From: Bacillota bacterium
GTDB taxonomy: Bacteria; Bacillota; Sulfobacillia; Sulfobacillales; Sulfobacillaceae
Length of the DNA: 24,504 nt
Assembly: GCA_023488565.1 (NCBI GenBank)
Contig: JAMDDZ010000131.1
Location: 1 to 24,504, forward strand
Direction: 5' to 3'
Part shown: positions 1 through 7,658 of the stretch, in pieces
Numbering within the stretch: the first letter of the stretch is position 1
Layout of the letters: every line of letters begins with the position of its first letter
Notes under the pieces: generated by a model
Told to the model about the DNA's origin: nothing
What the model saw: the letters and a program-made list of their open reading frames with translations, nothing else
The model's database searches: none
Made by a program: the position numbers and the translations under genes

Positions 1-16
1 TGAGCGCTCTTTGTGG

Positions 17-45
17 TTGCCATCATATGACTGGTTTGCTATAAT
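17..45 (+). promoter_or_regulatory. Sigma-A promoter of rpmE
   Basis: TTGCCA at 17-22 and a perfect TATAAT at 40-45 are separated by 17 nt, the optimal vegetative spacing. The start site would fall near 52, leaving a leader of about 40 nt before the L31 start codon. The sequence upstream is too short to tell what precedes it. Confidence 0.8.
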
Positions 46-90
46 ACTTGTCGATGTCTTTAAGTGACGGGCTGGAAGAAGGTGAATGGA

Positions 91-291
91 ATGAAGGCAG
101 ATATTCATCCGTCTTATCAACGGACAACCGTGACTTGTTCGTGTGGCGCAGTGTACCACGTGGGTTCTACCAAGAGCAATGTGCACATTGAAATTTGTGG
201 GAAATGCCATCCGTTATATACTGGTCAGCAACGCATCGTTGATACAGGTGGCCGCGTGGAACGCTTCCGGAAACGCTATGGAATGAAGTAG
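91..291 (+). CDS. rpmE: 50S ribosomal protein L31, zinc-binding form
   Basis: A 66-residue L31 of normal length, a component of the large ribosomal subunit that helps bridge the subunits. It begins MKADIHPSYQ, the family's usual N-terminus. Four cysteines (C16, C18, C36, C39) form the zinc site, so this is the C+ type rather than the zinc-free paralogue made under zinc starvation. I chose the ATG at 91 over an in-frame GTG at 64 because AAGAAGGTG lies just upstream and the family starts there. It has its own promoter and is followed by a hairpin terminator, so it is probably partly uncoupled from prfA. Confidence 0.97.
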   Translation: MKADIHPSYQRTTVTCSCGAVYHVGSTKSNVHIEICGKCHPLYTGQQRIVDTGGRVERFRKRYGMK

Positions 292-300
292 CCGCATGGA

Positions 301-330
301 ACAGAGCCTCGGGGCTCTGTTTTTCATTTT
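301..330 (+). terminator. Rho-independent terminator after rpmE
   Basis: ACAGAGCC (301-308) pairs with GGCTCTGT (313-320) around a 4-nt loop. The stem is followed by TTTTCATTTT. It lies 10 nt after the L31 stop and 26 nt before prfA, so it may only reduce read-through into prfA. Confidence 0.8.
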
Positions 331-355
331 TGGGGAAGAAAAGGTGTGAGAAACC

Positions 356-1435
356 ATGGACGATATGACCCGATCGCGTCTTGAGTCGGCCAAAATTCAT
401 TATGCAGAGGTCCAAGAGGCTTTATTCGATCCTAAGGTCACGCAAGATCCCGAGCGTCTGCGGCGGTATGCCCAGGAGCTTTCGGAATGGGAAGTCCTGG
501 TTCATGGATATGATCAGTATTTGGCATTGGTTGAGGAGCTTGACACATTAAAAGAACTGGTGCGCGATGACGACGCCGAATCGCGGCGCTGGGCGGAACA
601 AGAATTGTCAAGTTGCAAGACGCGTTTAGCAGAGAGCGAATCGACTCTATTAAATCTTTTGACACCGAAAGATCCTAACGATCAAAAAAATGTCATTATG
701 GAAATTCGCGCTGGAGCCGGCGGAGACGAGGCAGCTTTGTTTGCTTCCGACCTGTACCGCATGTACACTCGCTTTGCCGAGCGCCAACACTGGAAAGTCG
801 AGGTCTTGTCCTTAAGCGCTACCGATATTGGGGGTATCAAGGAGATTATATTTTCCATTGAAGGGGTCGGCGCATTTTCTCAACTCAAATATGAACGGGG
901 TGTTCATCGAGTGCAGCGCATCCCAGTGACTGAAGCCGGGGGAAGAATTCATACCTCTACGATAACGGTTGCCGTGATGCCTGAGGCAGAAGAGGTGGAC
1001 GTGACCATTAATCCTGACGACCTGCGGATCGAGACGATGCGGTCTGGTGGCGCTGGAGGACAGCACGTGAATAAAACCGAATCTGCAGTGCGGATTACCC
1101 ATCTGCCTACTGGTATTGTGGTGTCGTGCCAAGATGAAAAGTCCCAATTTAAAAACCGAGACCGGGCGATGAAAGTTCTAAGAGCTCGCTTAAAAGATCT
1201 AGCGGACTCTACCAAGGCTCAAGAGGTGGCTGACGAGAGGCGGTCTCAGGTAGGGACTGGCGATCGCTCCGAACGCATACGAACCTATAATTTCCCTCAA
1301 GGACGAGTGACCGATCACCGTATTGGACTAACTCTTCACCGCTTGGACACCATCCTTGATGGGGATATCGAAGAAATTATTGCAAGCTTGCAAGCGCGGG
1401 ATCAGGAGGATCGGTTAGCAACCGAAGCACAATGA
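356..1435 (+). CDS. prfA: Peptide chain release factor 1
   Basis: Class I release factor that reads UAA/UAG and triggers hydrolysis of peptidyl-tRNA on the ribosome. The 359 residues match the usual length. The stop-codon-reading tripeptide is PVT at residues 190-192, the RF1-type P-x-T rather than the RF2 SPF. The catalytic GGQ is at 234-236 in the context RSGGAGGQHVN. The N-terminal 100 residues are the helical RF1 domain, and RAGAGGDEA at 118-126 is characteristic. An AAAGGTG ribosome site precedes the ATG. The stop overlaps the start of prmC, whose product methylates the Gln of GGQ, so substrate and modifying enzyme are translationally coupled. Confidence 0.97.
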   Translation: MDDMTRSRLESAKIHYAEVQEALFDPKVTQDPERLRRYAQELSEWEVLVHGYDQYLALVEELDTLKELVRDDDAESRRWAEQELSSCKTRLAESESTLLNLLTPKDPNDQKNVIMEIRAGAGGDEAALFASDLYRMYTRFAERQHWKVEVLSLSATDIGGIKEIIFSIEGVGAFSQLKYERGVHRVQRIPVTEAGGRIHTSTITVAVMPEAEEVDVTINPDDLRIETMRSGGAGGQHVNKTESAVRITHLPTGIVVSCQDEKSQFKNRDRAMKVLRARLKDLADSTKAQEVADERRSQVGTGDRSERIRTYNFPQGRVTDHRIGLTLHRLDTILDGDIEEIIASLQARDQEDRLATEAQ

Positions 1436-2286
1436 ATTGGCTGGAACACATTAATGCTGCTGCCCTCCTATTAGCCAAAGCGGGGATTGACGAGCCAACC
1501 GCCGAAGCCAGATATTTATGGGCGTACGCCACCGACACCTCCCTCGTGTCGTGGTTTTCCGGGGGCAGGGAAGTATCAGATGCTGATGTGGCACATTTTT
1601 ATCATTTGGTTCATCGCCGGGCCCAACGGGAGCCCTTTCATTACATTGTTGGCCAACGGGAATTTATGGGGTTAACTTTAACGACCACGGCCGATGCCCT
1701 CATACCTCGGCCGGAGACAGAATTGTTGGTGCAACAGGTGCTCGCGGACATTCAGCCTGACATTCCAATCACAGTGGTGGATGTGGGAACCGGCTCGGGG
1801 GCCATTGCGTTATCACTGCGCCATTATTCTCCAGCTGCGGTGGCGATTTATGCAACGGATATTAGTGCCGCAGCATTAGCATTGGCCCGTGCCAACGCTG
1901 AACGTCTAGGGCTATCCGTGCATTTTGCGCTGGGTTCACTTTTAGAACCCATTGAGGTTCCGGTCAACATAGTCGTGGCCAACTTGCCATATATTTCTTT
2001 CTTAGACAAAGAGTATCTCGATCCCGAACTGTCTTATGAACCTGAAATAGCCTTATATGCGGGACGTTCGGGGACCGAACTCGTCGAGCAATTAATTGAC
2101 CAAGCCCGGGAGAAATTAATGCCAGGAGGCCATATTTATCTGGAAGTGGGGCAAGGACAGTCAAACCTGGTATTGGCATATCTTAGGAATGCTGGATTTA
2201 CTCTCGATCCGGTCGTGTATGATTATGGGGGAATTGACCGGATTGTTGGGGGAAGTTGGAGGGGTAACGATGGCACAGCATATTAA
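1432..2286 (+). CDS. prmC: Release factor glutamine N5-methyltransferase
   Basis: SAM-dependent enzyme that methylates the glutamine of the GGQ motif in release factors; 284 residues, normal for PrmC. The N-terminal helical substrate-recognition domain is followed by IPRPETE (91-97) and the SAM-binding motif VDVGTGSG (116-123). The active-site motif is NLPY at 184-187, where most PrmC proteins have NPPY. The start overlaps the prfA stop by 4 nt (ATGA). The 3' end overlaps the next gene by 17 nt. Family assignment is secure from motifs and the prfA neighbour; the NLPY variant is the only oddity. Confidence 0.95.
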   Translation: MNWLEHINAAALLLAKAGIDEPTAEARYLWAYATDTSLVSWFSGGREVSDADVAHFYHLVHRRAQREPFHYIVGQREFMGLTLTTTADALIPRPETELLVQQVLADIQPDIPITVVDVGTGSGAIALSLRHYSPAAVAIYATDISAAALALARANAERLGLSVHFALGSLLEPIEVPVNIVVANLPYISFLDKEYLDPELSYEPEIALYAGRSGTELVEQLIDQAREKLMPGGHIYLEVGQGQSNLVLAYLRNAGFTLDPVVYDYGGIDRIVGGSWRGNDGTAY

Positions 2287-2572
2287 TGCGCGGGAGTTGA
2301 CCGAGTGGCAGGCCAAAGCGGTTCCCTTGGTGCTGATTGATGTGCGATTTGCGCAAATTGGCACGATTCCTGAAGCGATTCATGTTCCGGTGACCGATTT
2401 GGAAGATCGGGAGTGGCACTGGGATCCTAACGCCAGGATCGTGGTGTTTTGCCAATATGGACGTGGGGCCAGTGAGTACGCGGCCGAGGTGTTGGAAGAG
2501 CAAGGATACTCGCGGGTCTTTCAACTTATCGGCGGCATTGAAGCCTGGAATGCCGCGTTATCTCCCGGATAG
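2270..2572 (+). CDS. Single-domain rhodanese-like protein
   Basis: A 100-residue stand-alone rhodanese domain, a sulfurtransferase fold that carries sulfane sulfur on a catalytic cysteine. The strand-loop pattern LVLIDVR (20-26), IPEAIHVP (33-40) and VVFCQYGRGAS with the candidate persulfide cysteine C61 are visible, and so is the closing GGIEAWNAAL. It is cytoplasmic, with no signal peptide or membrane segment. I place the start at the ATG at 2270, preceded by GGAGGGG, rather than at earlier in-frame codons within prmC. It overlaps the prmC end and is followed 6 nt later by a permease gene. The sulfur acceptor cannot be told from sequence. Confidence 0.9.
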   Translation: MAQHINARELTEWQAKAVPLVLIDVRFAQIGTIPEAIHVPVTDLEDREWHWDPNARIVVFCQYGRGASEYAAEVLEEQGYSRVFQLIGGIEAWNAALSPG

Positions 2573-2578
2573 CCCGGG

Positions 2579-3850
2579 ATGTATATGCTTTCCCATGTGA
2601 TTCAGCCGTTTTGGGCTGCCTTATTGGCCACCGTAATTCTGTACGTCCTCTTACTCGGGGATTGGTTCCATAGAGCCTGGGCTGCTTTGGCGGTCGCGGC
2701 AGTGCTAACGGTCCTGGGTGTGGTAACTTGGCGCCAAGCATTACACGCGGTAGATTGGAATACCCTTTTGTTGTTAGTTGGCATGATGACCTTAGTCGGC
2801 TTGTTGGGCGAGGCCGGATTTTTTGTTGATCTCGGGAATTTGATGCGGCGGTGGATTCAGGCTTCACCGAAGCGGCTCTTATTCGTCATGTACACCGTCA
2901 CGGCTGTCGCATCGGCGTTTTTAGATAACGTGACCACGGTACTGTTGCTGTCTCCTGCCTTGTTTCAAATTGCCGAGGCGATGAGTCTGGATCCGGTGCC
3001 TCTGCTGATGGTAATGGTGGTAGCTAGCAATCTCGGAGGAATGGCGACTTTGATCGGTGATCCGCCCAATATTTTAATTGGTACGGCGGCGCATCTCAGT
3101 TTCAATCAATTCATCAACCTTCTTCTTCCCGGAGCTGTGATTGTGTTGGCTGGAATGGCTTGGGTGCTTCCGCGCCTGGTCCGTCACAGTACGGGCAAAG
3201 GAACTCAGTTGCCGCAGATTGCCCCGTCACCAGTGAGTTACCCATTGCGATCGCGGCTTTTTGGCTTGCTGGGCATATTAGCAATCACATTGGTGGCATT
3301 TCTGCTGCAAACCACGTTAAGACTGGAAGCCGGCGAAATTGCCATGGGCGGGGCCGCGTTGGCGGTGATTTACAGTGGACCACGAATTACGGCGTTACCG
3401 AAATTCGTGGATTGGGGCACTCTGGGTTTTTTTGTTGGGGTCTTTGTCATTGTGGGCGCACTGGAACAGCATGGCGTGGCTCAGGCGCTTGCGGAATTAA
3501 TAAATGGGCATTCCTGGGGACCGTGGTTGCCGGTCGTGTTGTTTTCGGCTGCCGCAGTGTTTTCTGCCCTACTTGACAATGTTCCTTTGGTGGCGGCAGC
3601 CATTCCGGTTATCCGCGCCTTGATGCTGCAAAATCCCCATTTCGGCAATGGGTTGTGGGTGGCTTTGGCGATGGGAGCCGCCATTGGTGGGAATGCTACA
3701 ATTATCGGGGCGTCGGCTAATGTGGTTGCTCAAGGCATGGCGTTGGAACGCGGGTATCATTTGGACTTTAAACGATATCTCAAATTTGGGTTGCCGGTAT
3801 TTCTGGTAACTGCGGTATTGGGCGCTGGATACATTTTTGTCCGCTTTTAG
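2579..3850 (+). CDS. ArsB/NhaD-type ion permease, substrate unknown
   Basis: A 423-residue polytopic membrane protein of the ion-transporter superfamily that contains ArsB, NhaD and the P-protein. It shows the internal duplication of the family. The first half has LDNVTTVLLLSP (115-126) and GGMATLIGDPPNILIG (153-168). The second half has LDNVPLVAAAIP (332-343) and GGNATIIGASANVV (370-383). About 11 hydrophobic segments are visible. The family moves anions such as arsenite or exchanges Na+/H+; nothing here fixes the substrate, and no arsR or arsenate reductase is nearby. The start lacks a strong Shine-Dalgarno and probably depends on translation of the rhodanese gene ending 6 nt upstream. Confidence 0.88.
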   Translation: MYMLSHVIQPFWAALLATVILYVLLLGDWFHRAWAALAVAAVLTVLGVVTWRQALHAVDWNTLLLLVGMMTLVGLLGEAGFFVDLGNLMRRWIQASPKRLLFVMYTVTAVASAFLDNVTTVLLLSPALFQIAEAMSLDPVPLLMVMVVASNLGGMATLIGDPPNILIGTAAHLSFNQFINLLLPGAVIVLAGMAWVLPRLVRHSTGKGTQLPQIAPSPVSYPLRSRLFGLLGILAITLVAFLLQTTLRLEAGEIAMGGAALAVIYSGPRITALPKFVDWGTLGFFVGVFVIVGALEQHGVAQALAELINGHSWGPWLPVVLFSAAAVFSALLDNVPLVAAAIPVIRALMLQNPHFGNGLWVALAMGAAIGGNATIIGASANVVAQGMALERGYHLDFKRYLKFGLPVFLVTAVLGAGYIFVRF

Positions 3851-3862
3851 GGAGGTCCGTGT

Positions 3863-4876
3863 ATGGAAACTCAAGTTATCCCCGCAAATGAGGGGCTCCA
3901 CCTGGCGGCTCAATTCATTCGCGATGGACAACTGGTGGCTTTTCCCACCGAGACGGTGTATGGCCTTGGTGCCAATGCCGAAGACGCCGAGGCCTGTCGC
4001 AGGATTTATGTGGCCAAAGGTCGTCCCCAGGACAATCCCTTAATTGTTCATATTGTTCATCGGGATGTTCTGTCGGATTTGATGAGGGGGACAATGAATG
4101 TCCAGGCGGAGCGTCTTTTGCAGGAATTTTGGCCCGGACCGCTGACGGTGGTGGTTCCTTCTGGCGGCCACATCTCTTCGGTGGCACTAGGAGGGCTTGA
4201 TACCGTAGCGGTGCGGTGCCCGAGCCATCCGGTGGCGCAAGAATTGCTACGGTTAAGTGGATGCCCCATCGCCGCGCCTAGCGCCAATCGGTCGGGGAGG
4301 CCCAGCCCCACCACTGCCGAAGATGTCTACGAAGACATGAAAGGGCGAATTCCTCTTATCTTAGATGGAGGACCCGCCAGCGTTGGTGTGGAATCCACAG
4401 TGGTGGATCTTAGTCGCGAGATTCCGGTATTGTTACGGCCCGGCGCAGTGACTCTGGAACAACTGGAACATTTTTTGGGCCCGGTGATGTTGGCCGATGA
4501 CTTGACACCCGTCAGGTCCCCGGGCATGAAATACCGTCATTACGCTCCTCGCTCACCTGTGCAATGGTGGGATACCGATGACGTAGATCAGGCCCTGGCC
4601 CGGTGGCACAAACTAAGGATGTCTGGCCTTGGTTACGGATTGCTGGCATCTGAGAGGATCGGACGCGCATTGCGGCCAGCCTTGTTTTATAATTTGGGTG
4701 ACAACGATGGTGCTGCAGCTCAGAACCTATTTACCGGGCTCAGAAAACTTGATCGCGATCGACCGGCGGCAATTATCGTTGTGTGGAAGCAGGGTACGCC
4801 GCTTGGGAGGGCGATCGCAAATCGGCTAGCCAAGGCTGCCGCGCCAAATTCGGTGGGAGACGCTAATGACCAATGA
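3863..4876 (+). CDS. ywlC: Threonylcarbamoyl-AMP synthase (Sua5/YwlC type)
   Basis: Makes threonylcarbamoyl-AMP from threonine, bicarbonate and ATP, the first step of t6A37 modification of ANN-decoding tRNAs. At 337 residues it is the long Sua5 form. The YrdC-like catalytic domain occupies roughly residues 8-205, with PTETVYGL (28-35), KGRPQDNPL (52-60) and APSANRSGRPSPT. A linker SPGMKYRHYAP follows, then the small C-terminal Sua5 domain. A strong GGGAGGT lies 8 nt before the ATG. It overlaps ywlE by 11 nt, the same order as in Bacillus. Partners TsaB/D/E are not in the window. Confidence 0.95.
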   Translation: METQVIPANEGLHLAAQFIRDGQLVAFPTETVYGLGANAEDAEACRRIYVAKGRPQDNPLIVHIVHRDVLSDLMRGTMNVQAERLLQEFWPGPLTVVVPSGGHISSVALGGLDTVAVRCPSHPVAQELLRLSGCPIAAPSANRSGRPSPTTAEDVYEDMKGRIPLILDGGPASVGVESTVVDLSREIPVLLRPGAVTLEQLEHFLGPVMLADDLTPVRSPGMKYRHYAPRSPVQWWDTDDVDQALARWHKLRMSGLGYGLLASERIGRALRPALFYNLGDNDGAAAQNLFTGLRKLDRDRPAAIIVVWKQGTPLGRAIANRLAKAAAPNSVGDANDQ

Positions 4877-5339
4877 CAGGCCGCAGATTTTATTTGTTTG
4901 CACGGGCAATACTTGCCGTAGTGCCATGGCCGAGGCCATATGGAATCGGATCTATCAAGCGCCGCTAGCTTCATCGGCAGGGGTATCGGCGTGGCCCGGC
5001 CAACCAGCGCAAAAAAATGCGCAGAATGCGGTCGCAGTGTACGGGGCAGACTTGAGCCAACATCGATCCCGGGATCTGGATGACGTTTGGGAAGAACCGG
5101 ATTGGGTGATTTGCATGACGCGGGCACAATGCGAAAATGTGGTTCAGCGTCGACCCCAGTGGGTCGATAAAGTTTATTTGTTGACGGAACTGGTAGGAGA
5201 ACCAGGAGATATAGCGGATCCGATTGGGTTGGACCCGACAGTTTATGATAAGCTGGCATTAGTGCTACAAGGGTTAATCGTTCGCCTGGGAGACAAAATC
5301 GGAGCAGTGCCACCAAAGACAATAGGGAAGGAAGATTGA
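4866..5339 (+). CDS. ywlE: Protein-arginine phosphatase, low-MW PTP family
   Basis: A 157-residue member of the low-molecular-weight tyrosine phosphatase family. The P-loop VCTGNTCRS (11-19) gives nucleophile C12 and phosphate-binding R18. The residue before the second cysteine is threonine (T16), equivalent to T11 of Bacillus YwlE, which is known to favour phospho-arginine over phospho-tyrosine. The general-acid loop is ADPIGLD near residue 118. In Bacillus this enzyme reverses arginine phosphorylation by McsB, a degradation mark for ClpCP; mcsB is not in this window. It overlaps ywlC and sits 3 nt before rpiB. Arginine specificity is inferred from the threonine and from synteny. Confidence 0.92.
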   Translation: MTNDRPQILFVCTGNTCRSAMAEAIWNRIYQAPLASSAGVSAWPGQPAQKNAQNAVAVYGADLSQHRSRDLDDVWEEPDWVICMTRAQCENVVQRRPQWVDKVYLLTELVGEPGDIADPIGLDPTVYDKLALVLQGLIVRLGDKIGAVPPKTIGKED

Positions 5340-5342
5340 AAC

Positions 5343-5795
5343 ATGCGCATTGCTGTGGGAGCGGATCACGCAGGGTGGCCCTTGAAGGAGACGCTAGTGC
5401 AATTCTTGATTGACGGGGGCTGGGATGTCGAGGATTTTGGAACATTTGGTCCAGAATCAGTGGATTATCCTGATTATGCGGAAAAGGTGGCTACAGCGGT
5501 AGCTCATGGGGAAGTTGAACGGGGCCTCTTGATTTGTGGCAGCGGGCAAGGGATGTGTATGGTGGCAAACAAGGTGGACGGGGTGCGAGCGGCTTTGGCG
5601 CATGATGTGGTGTCGGCCCGGTTGTCACGGGAACATAATGATGCCAATGTGTTGACCATGGGGGGGCGGTTTGTCGCACCCCCGTTAGCGGAAGAAATTT
5701 TACAAGTATGGCTAAACACATCTTTTTCGGGTGGCCGTCACATGCGCCGTTTGGAGAAGATTGAAGTGTTGGAGAAAAACGAGCATGGCATCTGA
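5343..5795 (+). CDS. rpiB: Ribose-5-phosphate isomerase B
   Basis: Interconverts ribose-5-phosphate and ribulose-5-phosphate in the non-oxidative pentose phosphate pathway. The 150 residues cover the whole RpiB/LacAB fold. GADHAG (6-11) supplies the conserved D8-H9 pair. CGSGQGM (65-71) carries the catalytic-base cysteine C65. REHNDANVL (96-104) supplies the His/Asn pair, and MGGRF closes the site. The start follows GGAAGGAAG and lies 3 nt after the ywlE stop. The end overlaps the next gene by 11 nt. The position between ywlE and ywlG matches Bacillus, where it is called ywlF. Confidence 0.96.
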   Translation: MRIAVGADHAGWPLKETLVQFLIDGGWDVEDFGTFGPESVDYPDYAEKVATAVAHGEVERGLLICGSGQGMCMVANKVDGVRAALAHDVVSARLSREHNDANVLTMGGRFVAPPLAEEILQVWLNTSFSGGRHMRRLEKIEVLEKNEHGI

Positions 5796-6342
5796 GATTG
5801 CTGCCTGGGCCCAGGATTTGGCGGCTGCGGTTAGCGAACTGGTTTTGATTCGCAATCCGATGCCTCTCAAAGTATTCGTTCTGGGCGCGTCGGTGAGTGA
5901 AATTTCTGGCCATCGCATTGGAACCCAGCACAACCTGGACCTGGCCCGCGATCTTTTGGCCCCCTTGTTAGCGGCAATGCCTGGTCAGGTTAGTTTGGCC
6001 GTGCAAGGCTGCGAGCACATTAATCGTGCTTTGGTGGTAGAGCGTGCGGTGCAAGAAACCTATGGCTGGACGCTGGTAGATGTATGGCCGGTTCCGGAAG
6101 CTGGCGGTAGCTTTGCTGCAGCGGCGATGGAGCTTTTTGAAGACCCTGTGGTGGTTGCCAAGATTCAGGCAGAAGCTGGTGTGGATATTGGGCAGACAAT
6201 GATCGGCATGCACTTGCGACCGGTCGCGGTGCCGATTCGTACGCGGGTTTCCCATGTTGGACACGCCACGGTTACCGCGGCCAGGTCTCGGCCCCCGCTA
6301 ATTGGGGGAGCCCGCGCAAAATATCTGCATGTCACCCACTAA
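5785..6342 (+). CDS. ywlG: YwlG-family protein (UPF0340/DUF436)
   Basis: A 185-residue conserved protein of unknown biochemical role. It contains the family's recognisable blocks: VLGASVSEISGHRIGT near residues 32-47, VQGCEHINRALVVER around 73-87, and a C-terminal HLRPVAVPIRTRVSHVGHA. It appears cytoplasmic, without signal peptide or membrane segment. I chose the ATG at 5785, preceded by GGAG 11 nt upstream, over earlier in-frame codons inside rpiB. Its consistent place between rpiB and upp/glyA in Firmicutes suggests a housekeeping or nucleotide-linked job, but I cannot assign a reaction. Confidence 0.9.
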   Translation: MASEIAAWAQDLAAAVSELVLIRNPMPLKVFVLGASVSEISGHRIGTQHNLDLARDLLAPLLAAMPGQVSLAVQGCEHINRALVVERAVQETYGWTLVDVWPVPEAGGSFAAAAMELFEDPVVVAKIQAEAGVDIGQTMIGMHLRPVAVPIRTRVSHVGHATVTAARSRPPLIGGARAKYLHVTH

Positions 6343-6378
6343 TAGTACAAAGTATTTCATTTGAGGAGCCATGGTTCC

Positions 6379-6999
6379 ATGTTAATAGTTGTAGACCATC
6401 CGTTGGTGAAGGTGCACATTGCTACATTGAGGCACAAAGATACTGGGGTTGATCAATTTCGCCATACTTTGACGGCGATTTCGCGTCTCGTCGCTTATCC
6501 GGTATTGGAAGAACTAGAGGTGCAGGCAATCGAGGTGCCAACACCGCTGGCGATGGCGCAAGGATTTCGACTAACCAAGGAGCCGATCTTAGTGCCTGTA
6601 TTGCGTGCTGGCTTAGGCATGGTTGAAGGATTTCGCGATGTTATTCCTAGTGCTGTGGTATCTCACTTGGGCATGTATCGGGATCATGCCACGTTAAAAC
6701 CCGTGCGTTACTACACCAATTTTCCGGACCGCAAAGGAGACCATCCATTTTTGCTTTTGGATCCTATGCTGGCTACGGGAGGATCGGCGGTAGACGCGTT
6801 AAATTATCTTAAAGAAAATGGAGCTCGGAACATCCGTTTAGTGAGTGTGATTGCGGCGCCGGAAGGGGTGCAGCAGGTAGAGGCGCTTCATGGCGACGTG
6901 CCCATTTACACCGCGCAACTCGACGACCATCTCAACGAAAATGGGTATATCATTCCGGGACTGGGGGATGCCGGCGACCGTCAATTTGGTACATTGTAG
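6379..6999 (+). CDS. upp: Uracil phosphoribosyltransferase
   Basis: Converts uracil and PRPP to UMP in pyrimidine salvage. The 206 residues match the family. The PRPP loop is LLDPMLATGGSA (126-137). The uracil-binding C-terminus reads GYIIPGLGDAGDRQFGT (189-205). VLRAGLGMVEG (74-84) and YRDHATLKPVRYY (100-112) are also typical. The ATG at 6379 is preceded by AGGAG with 10-nt spacing; an in-frame TTG at 6361 is less likely. It lies 36 nt after ywlG and ends in a strong terminator, closing the cluster that starts at rpmE/prfA. glyA, which often precedes upp in Firmicutes, is absent. Confidence 0.96.
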   Translation: MLIVVDHPLVKVHIATLRHKDTGVDQFRHTLTAISRLVAYPVLEELEVQAIEVPTPLAMAQGFRLTKEPILVPVLRAGLGMVEGFRDVIPSAVVSHLGMYRDHATLKPVRYYTNFPDRKGDHPFLLLDPMLATGGSAVDALNYLKENGARNIRLVSVIAAPEGVQQVEALHGDVPIYTAQLDDHLNENGYIIPGLGDAGDRQFGTL

Positions 7000-7050
7000 C
7001 GGAGTCGAAATTTAAGATGTTGGGCCTGCGAAACGAGTGTGAACACAAAA

Positions 7051-7099
7051 CGAGCATAAGGCAGTGGTCAAAAATTTGACGACTGCCTTTTTTTGCTCG
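7051..7099 (+). terminator. Strong terminator after upp
   Basis: AGGCAGT (7059-7065) pairs with ACTGCCT (7082-7088), and inside it GTCAAA (7067-7072) pairs with TTTGAC (7075-7080). A run of T covers 7088-7094. An outer CGAGCA/TGCTCG pair (7051-7056 with 7094-7099) could extend the stem. It separates the housekeeping cluster from the ATP synthase operon. Confidence 0.92.
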
Positions 7100-7159
7100 G
7101 CGGCGGATCTGTGCTAAGTTCGGGATTGCTCCATGGTTTTTGATTGTCCTGTCAAGCTA

Positions 7160-7188
7160 TTGACGCAATCGTCCCGGGTTTTTATACT
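7160..7188 (+). promoter_or_regulatory. Sigma-A promoter of the atp operon
   Basis: TTGACG at 7160-7165 and TATACT at 7183-7188 are separated by 17 nt, and no gene lies between this and the first atp gene. The predicted transcript start is near 7195, giving a leader of about 230 nt. Experimental mapping of the start is not available to me. Confidence 0.7.
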
Positions 7189-7202
7189 TCATTGTGGAGA
7201 GG

Positions 7203-7244
7203 GTCGCCTCCATACCCAAAAAGTATCCTCATGATCGGAGCGAC
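7203..7244 (+). other. Structured element in the atp leader RNA
   Basis: GTCG-c-CTCC (7203-7211) can pair with GGAGCGAC (7237-7244) as an 8-bp helix with one bulged C, enclosing a second hairpin, ATAC (7212-7215) with GTAT (7223-7226). It starts about 8 nt after the predicted transcript start. The rest of the gap to the first gene at 7425 shows only a weak CAATAA/TTATTG pair near 7363-7380. I recognise no known riboswitch. Confidence 0.4.
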
Positions 7245-7424
7245 ATAACCTGACTGATTCCGTGAACAGTGCTCGTTTAGTGGTAGAGGAAGTGTAGTAG
7301 ATTTTGGACAAGGAGCTTTCTTTACCTGTTCTGCTTATTCGCGGGGCGTAGCACAATCTGGCACAATAACAATATTATTGCCGGATAATGGGCACACTTC
7401 CAAAAGTAGACACGGGGGGAAAGG

Positions 7425-7658
7425 GTGAGAAACACGGGCGCATCAGGTTCCAATGGGCGAACTGTGGCGAAAAGTATTGCCATAGCGACGACTTTGGGTT
7501 TGCAGCTAGTGGTGTCCGTTGTTTTGGGCTTTCTTCTCGGCCAGTGGCTTGATGGGCTATTGCATACAACACCGTGGTTGGCGATTGTGGGTGTGGTAGT
7601 GGGGGTAGGAGCTGGATTTTTTGGCATCTACCACCTGTCGCGGGTCTTGCTAAAGTGA
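7425..7658 (+). CDS. AtpZ/AtpI-type ATP synthase accessory membrane protein
   Basis: A 77-residue protein with two membrane segments, roughly residues 17-40 (SIAIATTLGLQLVVSVVLGF) and 46-70, joined by a short LGQWLDG turn. That pattern, the size and the position as first gene of an atp operon fit the small AtpZ/AtpI accessory proteins, which assist c-ring assembly or ion supply to the Fo sector. Translation probably starts at GTG 7425, after a GGGGGGAAAGG stretch. Its stop overlaps the next gene by 4 nt (GTGA). Assignment rests on topology and context more than on a diagnostic motif. Confidence 0.8.
   Translation: MRNTGASGSNGRTVAKSIAIATTLGLQLVVSVVLGFLLGQWLDGLLHTTPWLAIVGVVVGVGAGFFGIYHLSRVLLK

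Noticed and set aside
4720..5445. 241-codon minus-strand open frame opposite ywlC/ywlE/rpiB
   Set aside because: It lies antisense to three well-supported overlapping genes, is proline- and serine-rich and has no recognisable domain.
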